A stretch of DNA of 64,000 nt, taken from contig NC_132910.1 of the NCBI RefSeq assembly GCF_047675955.1, forward strand, positions 97,986,923 to 98,050,922, read 5' to 3'. The notes below the pieces were generated by a model. The model was not told the DNA's origin and searched no databases. It saw only the letters and a list, made by a program, of their open reading frames with translations. This document shows positions 22,551 to 34,262 of this stretch, in pieces; the stretch's first letter is position 1; each line of letters starts with the position of its first letter. The position numbers and the translations under genes were made by a program. This DNA comes from Chlorocebus sabaeus (Eukaryota; Chordata; Mammalia; Primates; Cercopithecidae).

Positions 22551-23789
22551 TGTATCCATAATGTACCAGAAATTATAAAATTATGCTTATTAACAGTATT
22601 CATATTATTCTGAAATGAAGTGACTTGAAACCTTATTAGAATATTATCATTTTAAAAATAAGAAATTAGCTTAGTCAAGCACAAATGATTTGCATTTTTA
22701 TCCACTGGGGTATCCATTAATTCTTCCAAAATGAGAATATACTAAATGAGCCAAAATTCCATTAAACACACACAATGATAAAATGACCTGAAATGATCTT
22801 TCTGTAATACTTTTGTTTTCTTTATGAATAACTACCAGATAGAAAAGGGTAAAAATCATTATATTCTAATGGGAACTAGCAAATTCTATTAGATATGAAT
22901 GCCTAATTATAATCTAAGTGAAAAAAAAATGCTGATTTAAAAATGTTTTTTAAGGATAGCTCATCATACTCCCTCCAAGTTGATAGCCGGTTCTAATGAT
23001 AGCCATTTCTAATAATACCTAAACTTCAGGAATCAGAAAATACACATATAAAATTCTAACAGCCAAACAGCCTTTTTATACAAAGTATTAGATGCTCACT
23101 GGTTGGATCAGCAGATTATTTTCCTCCATATTCTTATTCCATACTTTTTTAAGTGGAGGACTTCTATTCCTGCTCCAAGAGGCATAATTACTGAAAAATG
23201 TTTAGTATGCATTTGTGGGTTTTTAAACCAACTCGCTAATCTTCTTCAACCAATAAATTTTATTAAACCAAAAGATAACCAAATACCTTCTTTTGGAATT
23301 GTTGCATAATTACATGTAGTAAATTTGTAGCCCTAGAGAGTGAACAAACAAAGAAATTAGGTACCCCTAACTTATCCGCAAGCAAATGAAAGAAGGTTTG
23401 TGGAATAAGAAGAATGTTAAAAGCTAAATTAAATGTTTACTTAAAAGCATCTTCTTCAGCAGTTATTTATATTGTTTAAATTTCTTTATTAAAAAGTAGT
23501 GCATATTATTAATACTTTGTCACAATCTATTTCTAGTTATGTAAACTAGCTCAAAACAAGGTGTTTTTTATATTCGCAAAAAGTAAATACAATTTCTTAA
23601 TGAAATTGTGTTCTAAATTCTTAACATGTCTCTAATGCCCAAACTATGAAAAAGGAGTAAAATAGTGAACATTTTGTCCATAGAATTCTAATGACTAAAG
23701 ATCTAAGTAATAATTTTTTTCAACTATAGTCACCATTTTTCTACATCAGTGAGATATTTACAGCCATAATGATTAATCAGTATTTGTAA
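22551..23789. other. 1.2 kb unique AT-rich sequence
   Basis: No feature recognised. The 68-codon frame at 23103-23309 has no domain. Confidence 0.4.
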
Positions 23790-24070
23790 AATGGACGGAT
23801 TATACTCTTTCCAAGAGTTTCTCTTTAAGCTCTGCCTGGAACGCTCTTTAACAGGCAGTCAGACACCAATGCTATTCCCAGAAATCCGCCTGGTTTCCAG
23901 TCCCCCTGATTTGTTCCTCCCTCCTTACTGGTGCAGTCGTGAATCATCTTGTTACCCTAGTTCATATCCAACCTTCTTTGCTTCTAACTCCCAGGAGGTT
24001 TACAAATTCTATTCATACCTTCAGGATACGCCCACAGACTGTCCACACTTTTCAACCATCAACTAACTCC
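23790..24070 (+). repeat. Possible L2 relic
   Basis: The 18-mer 'tctgcctggaacgctctt' at ~23831-23848 is characteristic of the L2 3' region (cctctgcctggaacgctcttcc). The rest is too diverged to assign. The 91-codon frame 23791-24066 overlaps it and is probably not a gene. Confidence 0.4.
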
Positions 24071-24588
24071 CTCCTTACAAAACAATAAAATAATTTAATC
24101 CAATGACTTCTACTCACCCGGCTAGTTGAGGAAAGCTGGTAAGGGTCTATGACAATGGGCTCCGTATACAGATTCTTCTTACTGATTTTTACCTTTATCT
24201 TCATGTACAATATAACATGCAGAATATAACCCTGTTTTTCACATGCTGCCTCCCAGGTCCCTACCTCTAGGAAAACTGTCCGACCCCATTCCCACTGAGA
24301 GTCACTTTACTCTAGCCTTGCAAGGTCCTGCAGACACCGGGGGGACTTAGGGTCAGCCAGACACTAGGACAACTACTTTCATAGGGTCTGACACTGCATG
24401 AAACAAAGATATTCCAAAGGAGGGAGATTTTTATGAAAAGTTGTTTAAAGAGACAACACACTTTTCTCTAATTGATAAAATGCCACTGTAAATCAGAGAA
24501 CTAAAATGTGAGGCTTGCTGGGCCCAGTGACTCCCTTCCGATGTCAACAAACTTATGGTGCTGTGCTGCTGCTATCCCTCTCCCTTTC
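24071..24588. other. Unique sequence
   Basis: No feature recognised. Contains a small GC-richer patch around 24300-24360. Confidence 0.4.
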
Positions 24589-24616
24589 TTTTTTTTTTTT
24601 TTTTTTTTTTTTTTTT
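24589..24616 (-). repeat. Poly(T) tract
   Basis: A run of about 27 T followed by 'gagtaagttttcctgcacat'. This is not Alu or L1 3' sequence that I recognise. It could be the tail of an unidentified antisense retrocopy, but no target-site duplication or gene match was found. Confidence 0.9.
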
Positions 24617-24864
24617 GAGTAAGTTTTCCTGCACATTGTAGTTTTAAAGTGCAAATAAATACAAGACCCAGTCACTGTTTAGATTTAGTGTTTTCCGTTG
24701 GAACCAGTGCCTTACAGATTATGACATGCAGCACACAGAAAATGGGATTAGAAAAGGTGCTGTGGCCATAGGGTTGTCCTCAGGCTGTAGAAGGCAGGGA
24801 AATCCTTCATTATTCTTCCCCTCAGTCTTAGGAAGCTCATGATAGCTAGGTGTCACCTCTAATG
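24617..24864. other. Unique sequence right of poly(T)
   Basis: If the poly(T) is the tail of an antisense retrocopy, this would be its 3' untranslated part. No transcript is recognised. Confidence 0.3.
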
Positions 24865-24952
24865 TCATTGTCTCCCTCTCAGGCTTTGTCTCCCTGTCTC
24901 CCTCTTCCCTTCACTCTCCACGCCCCCCCCCAACCCCTCCTCCTCTCTCTCC
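24865..24952. repeat. Pyrimidine-rich low-complexity tract
   Basis: Imperfect 'gtctccctctc' repeats, a C run at 24924-24932 and further CT-rich DNA. It underlies the Glu/Arg/Gly-rich minus frame at 24865-25206. Confidence 0.85.
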
Positions 24953-26440
24953 ATGGATCTCAGGACCAAAGAAAGGCAGAAGAGACTAAGAGTGCATCCA
25001 CCATCCCCTAATGAATTAATAACCATGCCCAGCCCCACACAAGCCAGAAAGGACTCTTCAATTCCAAATGGAGTGTTAGGGGTTGGTAAAAAGAAGGCAC
25101 ACACTAAAAGTTCAAGAATTTGGTTCTTGTTATTGCTGTGAAATCTGATGAAATACTTAGTTTTGTAAAAAGAGGGTTCAATTAAATCAGTGTTACTATC
25201 AGCCAATTTTTAAAAAATACACTAAGAGAATTTATAATGGAAATAGAAAAAGAAATCACTGTTTCTATCCAACAAAGTTAGGGCAGAGGGTTATCAATAC
25301 AGCTGTGGTAAAGCAGAATGCCTGAGAGCTAACTTTTTTCCTCTATTACATAGAAGAAACAACAAATGTTGTTTGGAATTATAACCAAATCTTCTAAATT
25401 AAGAACTGGTCATTGAGATTTTATCTAAATAGCCATATAACAGCTTTCTCATGACCAAGCTAAACAACACATTTTCCTTTATAATCGTTTTAATTATAGT
25501 TCTTCCTGATTTTCATTGCAGATATACTAGGAAAGACAGGAAAATAAAATATGAAAGGAAATAGCACTTAAAGTAATTTTAGAAGTTTATATGATTCCCC
25601 ATAAGAAATCAATCAGAGAGTCTCAGTTTAGCTGTCTAATAACTGCTTTTCCCACATAAATGGAGCCCTCTACCTGGGTGTACAAGGTTTATGTTTTCAG
25701 TAAACAAAAGATGCTGTGCAACATAGTCTGGGACTCACTGAAATGGGGACTCTTCAGGCGATGGGGCCTGACAAAAGTATTCGGCAAATAATATTATTCA
25801 CCAAACATCATTTTAATTTACTTTCTGAAGCACTTGTTTCAAATTACTTATTGATTTGGGAGATAAAAAGAATATGGAAGAAATTCTGACAAGAACAAGC
25901 AGACCAGAAAATGAAGAGCTCAGGCAGATGCTCACACACACAAAAGGCACAATTGTTCCCTCTGGACACTTTTTGTTGTCTACTATTTACTCTTTTGCCC
26001 ATAGTGGGCAATATAGTAAAAAAATGTATTCAAATGGCCAATCATATCGCTGAAGTTATTTTACTAGTCATCTAGGTAAATGCAGAATCCTCAAAAATAG
26101 GCGCTGTTCTTGTAAAAACAGACCTACTGATTACAATACTAGGATAAATACTTTACACAGTTGAATATAAAGCCTCCTCAATTTTATTCGTGGGTTTTAA
26201 AAAGTAAAATATATTTATACTGTCATCTAATTAGATTATGTAAAGGGGGACAACAGGATCATTTTTTTTTTCTTTCCAAGACATCTGTTAACCCGATTTT
26301 GAACCCCAAGCAAGGAACAAGATTCTAGGTCATCCCAAAACGTAAATGAGCATGCATTCATTCATCAGTCAAAAGTCAGACGGAAAAGGCTTTTTTAAGG
26401 AAGCCGTTTCTAAATCTTTCCTAAAAAGGAAAAGGATACA
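24953..26440. other. 1.5 kb unique sequence
   Basis: No repeat family, RNA gene or exon recognised. Short frames at 24953-25141, 25856-26053 and 26346-26537 lack domains. Confidence 0.4.
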
Positions 26441-26600
26441 AGCCCCACAACCCAGCAGTTTTTCTGCTGAATATTTAGTCACAGATCCACAGATCCTATT
26501 GTACAGGAATGTTTATAGAAGCATTCTTTATGGTTGAAAAAAAAAAAAAACAGAGTATCTACCTCTAGGGAATGGGAAAATATCACAAGTGCACAAAATG
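26441..26600 (+). repeat. L1M 3' region relic, sense
   Basis: 'acaacccagcagtttttctg', 'attgtacaggaatgtttata' and 'gaagcattctttatggttg' resemble the old L1 phrase (aacccagcaattccactcct ... gtacacgaatgttcatagc ... agcattattcataatagcc). Ends are uncertain. Confidence 0.5.
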
Positions 26601-26761
26601 AGTACAAAGTCAGAACTCATGAGCAGATTTACATTTAGCAATACATATATAGAAATAGCTCATAAACCTAATTCTTACTTTTTTAAAAGAAATGAAATGA
26701 TATTTATAGCACACAATCATTTATATAAATTTTGAAACAATACTATATTGTCCCAGGGATA
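26601..26761. other. Unique AT-rich spacer
   Basis: Possible continuation of the L1M relic; nothing specific. Confidence 0.3.
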
Positions 26762-26763
26762 TA

Positions 26764-27303
26764 CAGTAGTCCCTCTCTTATCCACAGTTTGTTTCTGCAG
26801 TCCAAAAACATTAAACAGGAAATCCCAGACATGAACGATTCCTAAGTTTTACATGGTGCACTGTTCTGTTTAGTGGGTGAAATCTCACCCTGTCCTACTC
26901 CAGCCCATGTGGGACATGAATCCTCCTTTGTCCAGCATGTCCACACTGCAGATGTTCCCCGCCTGTGAGTCTCTTGGTAGCTGTCCTGGTTATCAGATCT
27001 ATCGTCATGGTATCCCAGTGCTTGTGTTCAGACAACCCTTTTTTTTACTTAATAATGACCCCAAAGCACAAGAGTAGTGGTGCTGGCTTATAGTTATAAT
27101 TGTGTTATTTTAGTTATTTTAATAGTATATTAGCTATTTTTAATCTCTTAATGTGCCTAGTTTATAAATTAAACTTTAGCATAGGTATATATGTATATGA
27201 ACAAATATAGTATATACACACAGTTCACTATTATCCACAGTGTCAGGCATCCACTGGGGGTCATGGAAAACTGTTATCCCCCTAGGATAAGCATGGGCTA
27301 CTG
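26764..27303 (+). mobile_element. Tigger-type DNA transposon, internally deleted (1 of 3)
   Basis: TA dinucleotides flank the element at 26762-26763 and 27304-27305. Left end 'cagtagtccctctcttatcc'; right end 'aggataagcatgggctactg', an imperfect inverted repeat. Near 27045 the text 'taatgaccccaaagcacaag' matches the start of the Tigger pogo-like transposase frame, with the start codon region mutated, after which sequence jumps to 3' non-coding text ('taaattaaactttagcatag'). The transposase body is missing, so it is a non-autonomous 540-bp derivative. Confidence 0.85.
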
Positions 27304-27331
27304 TACTTAACTTTAAGTCTGTGTAGATATA

Positions 27332-27463
27332 CAGTCAGCTCTTCTTATTTGCAGGAGATTGGTTTCAGGACTTCCTGCAGATACTCAAGTCCATTCTACA
27401 AAATGGTGTACTACAGTTGGCCCTTCCACAGATGCAGAAACCACAGATACAGAGGGCCAACTG
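27332..27463. mobile_element. Short MER2/Tigger2-like transposon (2 of 3)
   Basis: Flanked by TA at 27330-27331 and 27464-27465. Ends 'cagtcagctcttcttatttg' and 'cagatacagagggccaactg', with 'ggagattggtttcaggactt' near the left end, the MER2/Tigger2 signature. Only 132 bases; both termini remain and the middle is gone. Confidence 0.85.
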
Positions 27464-27491
27464 TATAGATATAAATTTAAACCTACATGTA

Positions 27492-27997
27492 CAATTGACC
27501 CTTGAATAACATGAGGTTACGAGCACCGCCCCTTCTACACAGTGGAAAACCAGGTTATAACTTTTGACTCTCCCAAATTTAACTACTAATAGCCTATTAT
27601 TGACCAGAGGCCCTACCGATAACATAAACAGTTGATTAACACACATTTTGTGTATTGTATGTATTATATACTGTATTTTTAAAGTAAAGTAAGCTAGAGA
27701 GAAGAAAATGTTATTAAGAAAATAATAACAAAGATAAGACATATTTACTATCCTTTAAGTGGAAGTGGATCATCATAAAGGTCTTCATCTTCATCATCTT
27801 CACACTGAGTAGGCTGAGAAGAAGGAAGAAGAAGAAGGGTTGGTCTTGCTGTCTCGAGGATGTCAGAGGCAGAAGAGGTGGAGGAGGTGGAAGGGGTGGC
27901 AGGAGAGACAGGCACACTTGGTGTAACATTTCTTGAAAAAAATCCATGGATAAGTAGACTCACACAATTCAAACCTGTGTTGTTCAAGGGTCAACGG
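27492..27997 (-). mobile_element. Tigger-type transposon with transposase C-terminus (3 of 3)
   Basis: Flanked by TA (27490-27491 and 27998-27999). Left end 'caattgacccttgaataaca' and right end 'tgttgttcaagggtcaacgg' form the inverted repeat. On the minus strand the right part encodes transposase C-terminal residues 'PSTSSTSSASDI', then an acidic run and 'DEDLYDDPLPLKG' (frame 27748-27987). The sequence jumps from the inverted repeat straight into the C-terminus, so the DNA-binding and DDE domains are deleted. 506 bases. Confidence 0.85.
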
Positions 27998-27999
27998 TA

Positions 28000-28697
28000 T
28001 AAATTATTACATGTATATGTAATTGTATATATTATATTGATGAGAAGAATTGTAAGTATACACGTTAAGTATGTTACAGCAGATGTCTATGGGGCAAGAG
28101 AATGAGAGAGGAGCTTAGGGACCAAGTGAGAAAATTAGATGAAACAGAAGAGAGGCTTGAGCCAAGCCAACCTGTGACCTAGTGGGCCATGAACAAGGAC
28201 CACAGTTGACTCAACTCTGTGTATTTGACCAAAAACAAAAACGAAGAAACACATAAGGACTTTGTAGCTATAGTTATTGACATTAGGAACAATCAATACG
28301 CAGCCATATCTAAAGAGAAAATTCATTTGAAGAAAAAGGAAATGATATTTTTAAAAGCATAGCAAAAAAATATAGACTGGTGATATAATTTTAACCACAG
28401 TTAAGTAGAATTTAGAAATCTTTAAAATCTTATGCAGAAATATTTCATTTCTAAAACTAACTTATGGGTCTGATAGTATTTAAACATATGAAGAAAGCAA
28501 ATCAAACCAAGGGAAGACTATCATCTGAACAGTTCACTGCAGCAACAGTGCTCACATGGCACATTTGTATCTAACTTACAAAATCAGGATTGGCACTGAG
28601 ATGCCCAGCACCACCTGGAAGAGGCAACTACATCAGGCAGCAGTGTCATCACTTTGCCACATGTGTGCAAGGATTAAGCAGCTGAAAGGAAAAAGAA

Positions 28698-28698
<1 letters not shown>
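28000..28698. other. Unique sequence
   Basis: No feature recognised. Short frames 28135-28326 (minus) and 28556-28747 (plus, running into the GT repeat) are chance. Confidence 0.4.
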
Positions 28699-28736
<38 letters not shown>

Positions 28737-28825
28737 CACACATATAGAGATTAAAATATACATATATTTGTGTGAATTGTGTGTGCATATATATACACAC
28801 ATTTATGTGTGTGTGTGTGTGCTTC

Positions 28826-28852
<27 letters not shown>
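28699..28852. repeat. Compound (TG)n/(TA)n microsatellite
   Basis: Two long GT runs (about 28699-28731 and 28808-28852) separated by TATACACA, ATACATATAT and TGTGTGCATATA variants, giving alternating purine-pyrimidine DNA over about 150 bases. Confidence 0.97.
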
Positions 28853-28857
<5 letters not shown>

Positions 28858-30705
28858 AATAAATGAAAAATTCTATTTCAACAACCTGGCTCTTTCAGGC
28901 AAAATGATGGGGTATGATCTGAATGAAGACTATGTCATGTCCCCAATTCACCATATATGGATCAGACATAGTTACATTGCACATCCTCTGGTAAGTTTGC
29001 GGAATTCTATGAAAGGTAAACTATTTTGTTAAAGACAAGTCAAGGCACTTCTGAGTGATCCATATAGTCACTCAACAAGATGTTAAAATGGAAAGTAGAC
29101 AATTTCAATTACTTTTCTCATTGTAGTTTCTTTGAAAATACTTCACGATTATTTCAATTTCTAGTGAAAATAGGTACATATTGATTATATAATTATAGTT
29201 ATAAAACTAATAATACATTGTTTAGATAATAGAATATTTAAAATGTATTGGTTGTATCTTCATTGCTAAGAAAGTTAGATTAAATACTGTGCAAAAATTA
29301 CCAGTATCAATTTGTTTTTATCAGCAAATATATCAACATTATCCCTTTAAAAATACATTATCTTTACCCATGTAACCGTTACTTATAGCAATGATTGCAT
29401 GAAATTGTGTTGGTAAATTACTGAAGCCATGTAAATGTCAATAATTATAAATAAAGCTAATTTTCATAGCTAAGAACAATAATAACTTATTTGAGGATAA
29501 CCCAAGTCCATCAACCATATGATCAGCCTAACATTGCAAAAAGTTACTGAATGGAGAATTTTACCCAAAAGATTATACATAAAAAAATGACTGAAATCAA
29601 CTACTGTAAAAGTTGACCAACAAATTAATGCCCCCAAAACCCTCACTCTAAGCTAGTCATGGAAGCTACATAATAAGAAACAACATACAATAATATACAC
29701 CAACTTAAAAGTCCCAAAGATACATAAACTGTAAAATGTGCATTTTAGGAAATGAAAGTGGCAGTGGTCCAAAGTATCCATCTCATCATCTCAAACAAAT
29801 TGCATGATAAAAACTGTAGATCAAATCACTATATTCATGAGTGACTGTAAAGCCATATTTTAAACCTTGGCATATGAAACCATAGTTAGAGGAATTAAGA
29901 AATTTGCTTCCTATTGTTTAACATTTCCCTGTTAGGAGATCATCACAAATGGTGAGAAAGAAAAATCTAAAGATGTATAACATGTTATCTATTTTTATGA
30001 ATATAAAATTGTGCACAGACTAAGCAAATCCCCAGAGATTTAAATGGTCACACCAGACAGTTTATCGGAAATTTCTACAACAAATGACCACCTTAAAAGT
30101 TCTCAAAAATACTGAAAAGTACTGAAAAATTTTTGTTGGTTTTTTTCCTCTCCCTTTTGCAACAGAATGAGGAAATGAAGCATTTTTCTTGGACACTGAG
30201 TATAATTATAACTAATCATCTCCTTCTCCTTGGAGCAACATTCGTTGACGTTCCTTCATTTTAGGGTGGCTGGCTGACACAATTCAAATATAATTACTCT
30301 TCTTGCATGATAAACTCCAGCACCGTGAGCAAATACAGTATGTCTCATTGTCAAGTATGGCTAGACAGCAGCGGTGTAATATAGACCTTTCAAGCCCTGG
30401 TGTAGCCCCCTGCCTTTGAAATTTGTGTGAGATGACAAAACTGACTTTCATTTCCCTTGGACTTTCTCAAGGTATCCTTATTAAGAAAAAAAAAAAAGCC
30501 TAAAACCCATAAATTTAATCTACTGCCTGCCAATCACAATGGTTTCTGCTGTCAGACATTCACGATACATAACCACAAAATTTAAATGTTATTGTTTCAT
30601 ACAAGAAGAAAATGTTGCTCATGACTACCCTCAAATAGTCATGTGACAACTCAGTGTGTTTCCTTTGTTTCCCTCCTCCACCTCTGAACAATAGCAGGAG
30701 CAGGA
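28853..30705. other. 1.85 kb unique AT-rich sequence
   Basis: No repeat family, RNA gene or exon recognised. A short A run lies at 30485-30496. Confidence 0.4.
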
Positions 30706-30758
30706 AACATGTAACTGATGGACCACATATGGAACATGTAACTGATGGACCACATATG
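30706..30758. repeat. 27-bp tandem duplication, two copies
   Basis: 'aacatgtaactgatggacc' plus 'acatatgg' occurs at 30706-30732 and again from 30733 to 30758, with no mismatch over the 26 shared bases. It gives a doubled peptide in the minus frame 30560-30784, which is not a gene. Confidence 0.95.
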
Positions 30759-31881
30759 CAATAATAAACTCTAAAGAGGGTCATTGTTCCTACCTATCAT
30801 ATAGAAGACAATTGCAGATGAGCAAAAGTTTGTTTCCCAGCATGTATTTCATTTCATATTAATAGTGATGCTTACTTTATTCTCAAATAACTTCCACTTT
30901 AAAAAAAAAAAAAATCAAACCATAAGTGGATGATCATTGGAATACAACTTTCACCAACTTTAAAAAAAGAAATAGTAATAATAACAACATCGCATAGTCA
31001 TGAAAGTTGAATTTCAGAAAGAAAGGCTTGAAACTTAAAATGAAAATTTTCAATACAGCCAACGGCCCCAAGGAGCAAGATTTTCATTAACATAGAAAAC
31101 CACATAGCTTTCTCTTACATTAACTGATTAGTGTTTTTTTTTTCTTTAAAGAAAAAAGTTATGGATGGCCACAGATATAAACTTGACATCATTTTGCCCC
31201 TTATTGGATTAAAATGAATTTAATAATGTAGTTTTTACTTACTATTTTCTAGGATAGTGTTTTCACGATGGGCCAGGCAATTTGTAGGGCTTTTTGTTTT
31301 TGTTTTGTTTCCGAATATAAGAGAACTCTCTTTTTCTGAATGTGTAGCACTGTAAATGGAACTGTATCACATCACTATCTGCATGTTTATCTTAGTCTGC
31401 TACTGGGGACAATTACAGGCCTCTGGATCTTTATTCCTGGACATTCTAAAAACTATATAAAGTAAGCATCAACTGTTTCCATTAGCAATGACCAGACTTA
31501 GCAGATGAAGAATCAGATTCTGACAATGGGACTCTTGTTTCTTGGATGAGGAAACACATTGGCTCAGCACATCAGCAGGACTCATTTCTTCATGATATGA
31601 AACAATGAAATGGAAATAAAGTTATATCAAATTGAAAACAAAATCTTTGTTTGCTCTACACATACGAGCAAATGCTCAGCAATTTTTGCTTCCAAAATAG
31701 GCAGAATTCTACTACACAATTCAGTGGGAGAAAGGTTTACTCTAGCCACTCAGAAGTGATGAATATATGTGACTGGCAGCATTCGAAGGCGATCTATATA
31801 TGAAATAAAATGAAACCTTTGACCATTGTAATTTGCAACAGCTAACCAGCTTGTTGTAAGAAAATGGAGCTATAAAAAAAT
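30759..31881. other. Unique sequence
   Basis: No feature recognised; short A runs at 30901-30914 and T run at 31134-31143. Confidence 0.4.
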
Positions 31882-31885
31882 GCAC

Positions 31886-31916
<31 letters not shown>

Positions 31917-31918
31917 TA
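31882..31918. repeat. (AT)n(AC)n microsatellite
   Basis: 'gcacatatatatatatatat' continues into 'acacacacacacat'. Simple alternating repeat. Confidence 0.95.
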
Positions 31919-33804
31919 TTAAAAACAAATAGAAAAGCATACTATAGGGAGTCGGACTGAACATATTTACAACAACCTAGGAGACTCAAATTAAACACTG
32001 GCAGATTGGTTCCTCTGAAGTACACAAAGAGGGACACCTATCTCCTTATTTAACAAGGACATTCTATCAGGGAAAGTCTGATCATGGGCAAAGTTCTTTG
32101 TTTTCCATGGAACACTGTGTAACCATTTTAGCAATTGGCAATGCAGTCTCACTAAAAATACCTCTATAGCTTTCTTCTATTCTTGCGCAAGTCTTACACT
32201 GAAGCCTTTTCAACGGCACCCCATATTCAAATTACCTTTTCCTTTCCCTGGGAAACAGGACTCTACCACTCTGAAAACCATCTACCTCACTGGCCTAATT
32301 CAGAGTATTCACCTGATCCACAATATTTGTCTCTGAGATGTATTTATATCTAGAATTCTTTAGGTACACTGTCCAAATGCATAAGTTATTTAGAAATCAA
32401 AACAAAATAAATATACAAACCCACCGTGGGGATCACAAAACATATTTGCCTTAACATTTTTCTTGAAAGTTTAGTTAAAGGAAAGAAAGAGACATGAATC
32501 TGTGATCCAACACCTTTACCAGTTACTCATTATGAGAGCACACCCAGTCATCCCTCTACCGTCCTCTATCACTCACATAGCTTAGTGCCAAACCCTAATA
32601 AGCCCTGACTTCACTCCACTGACCTACTACCCACAAAATGTCTAAAATTCAGCAATTTGAACTAAAGTGAACTGGTTATATAAGTGCAGCTCAAGTCCAA
32701 AAATGAAATAAAAACAAACAAAACAAGAAAAGGTGACTGAGAGATTTGCATCTGTCTTGCCATGTTGCTTCTTCTACTCAAAGGCTGAGCATTCTTCGCC
32801 TTGCGTATTTAAATATGCATCAGCTCAGAAGAAGTTACACAATGTTTCCATCAGCAGAAGATATGGCACTTAGAGAAAGCATCAGGAAAATAAAAACTAC
32901 AGACAAAATAGGGTGTATTTGCATATTTCACTTGAAATTAGGCTACGTTGCAGCATATTGGAAACTCATATGCATTGGATGTCAGCTGAGTTACTTTTCT
33001 TTCCCCCCAAGGTGACATTGGTGCTTGTCTTACCAAATATGATGCAACTGACAAGTGTTTTCATGTAAGGAAGATATATGCCTCCCATCACCTTGTCAAG
33101 CTGAGTGAAGGCAAACTCCAGCACATCCTTTCACAAGTGATTAGGTGGTCGGAGTCATTAAAAGTCATAAAGTTAGACTGCAGCAGTGTGCCATGCATAT
33201 ATATGAACTCATCCAAAGCTGTCCTCCTTGAAGCAGGTGATAGCTCTCAACTTTGCCTCTGACCGACTCATAAATTCTTGGCTGAGCTTTCTTTCTCTTA
33301 GCATACCTTTGAAATTATACTGAACAGTAAATGCTGCTTTGGCCAGTCTCATTGTCTCCTGCATTCCCAGCCAAGCCTCTAACCACTGGAGGTCCACACA
33401 TCTGATTTTTTAGTTCAGTAACACAAAGTAAACAACTGACTGGCATTACTTATTCTTCCACAGCACTTCTAAAATTAATTTTCAAAGTACTTTAAAAACT
33501 CCCACCAATCACTCTACTTTAAAATTTTCTAAAACGGCAACAATAACAACAACAAAACAGTAGTAGTATTTATTCCACAAAATTAGAAAATCAGGCACAA
33601 AAAGTTGAAGTGGCATTATCAAGAGTCTGAACCATTGTGGCTAATTGGGAGATCACAACAGAGTTTAAATTATTATGTTAGAAGGATCTACAGTCTTCCC
33701 ATTTTATCACTTCCCAGCCTTATTTCCCAGAAAAAAAAAAAACTGATTTTCTAGAAATATGATTTTAGTCATACCTGAGAGAATAAAAACTTTTAAACAC
33801 ATCA
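31919..33804. other. 1.9 kb unique sequence
   Basis: No repeat family or exon recognised. The 89-codon frame 32746-33015 and the minus frame 33209-33397 have no recognisable domain. Confidence 0.4.
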
Positions 33805-34262
33805 TTTTACTCACAAATTCCACTTTTAAGACTCTGTTCTAAAGAATTAGTTGTACACGGGCACAAATGTATGCACAAGATGTTCAATGCATCATTATTT
33901 ATAATTAACAACTGCAAACAATCTAAATGTCCAAAAATAGGGGGGCTTTGAGATTCTTTGATTAAATATTATAAATCCTAAATATATATCTGAGGAATTT
34001 TTAATGCTAAGAGAAATAATCATGATACAATGTTTATGGAAAAAAACAAAGCAAAACACTTAAGGATCTCAATCATGCTACATATGTAAATATCCAGAGG
34101 AAAAAGGACTAGAAAAAATTACAACAGAATGCTGAGAGTATTTACCTGGTTGTCTGGGAATGAAAGGTAATTCTAATTTTCTTTTTTTAAATATGTATGG
34201 ATTTTCCAGATTTTCTACAATGAGCAACATTTACTTTTATAATTGAAAAAGAGAAAATAAAA
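33805..34262 (+). repeat. L1M (L1ME/MC-type) 3' UTR relic, sense
   Basis: Ordered landmarks of an old L1 3' end: 'tcacaaattccacttttaag', 'gatgttcaatgcatcattat', 'aacaatctaaatgtccaaaa', 'taatcatgatacaatgttta', 'tttacctggttgtctgggaa', and 'ttttctacaatgagcaacat' with 'acttttataattgaaaaaga' at the end. Confidence 0.75.

Noticed and set aside
27714..27947. Minus frame with a proline/leucine run
   Set aside because: Out-of-frame shadow of the Tigger transposase C-terminus.
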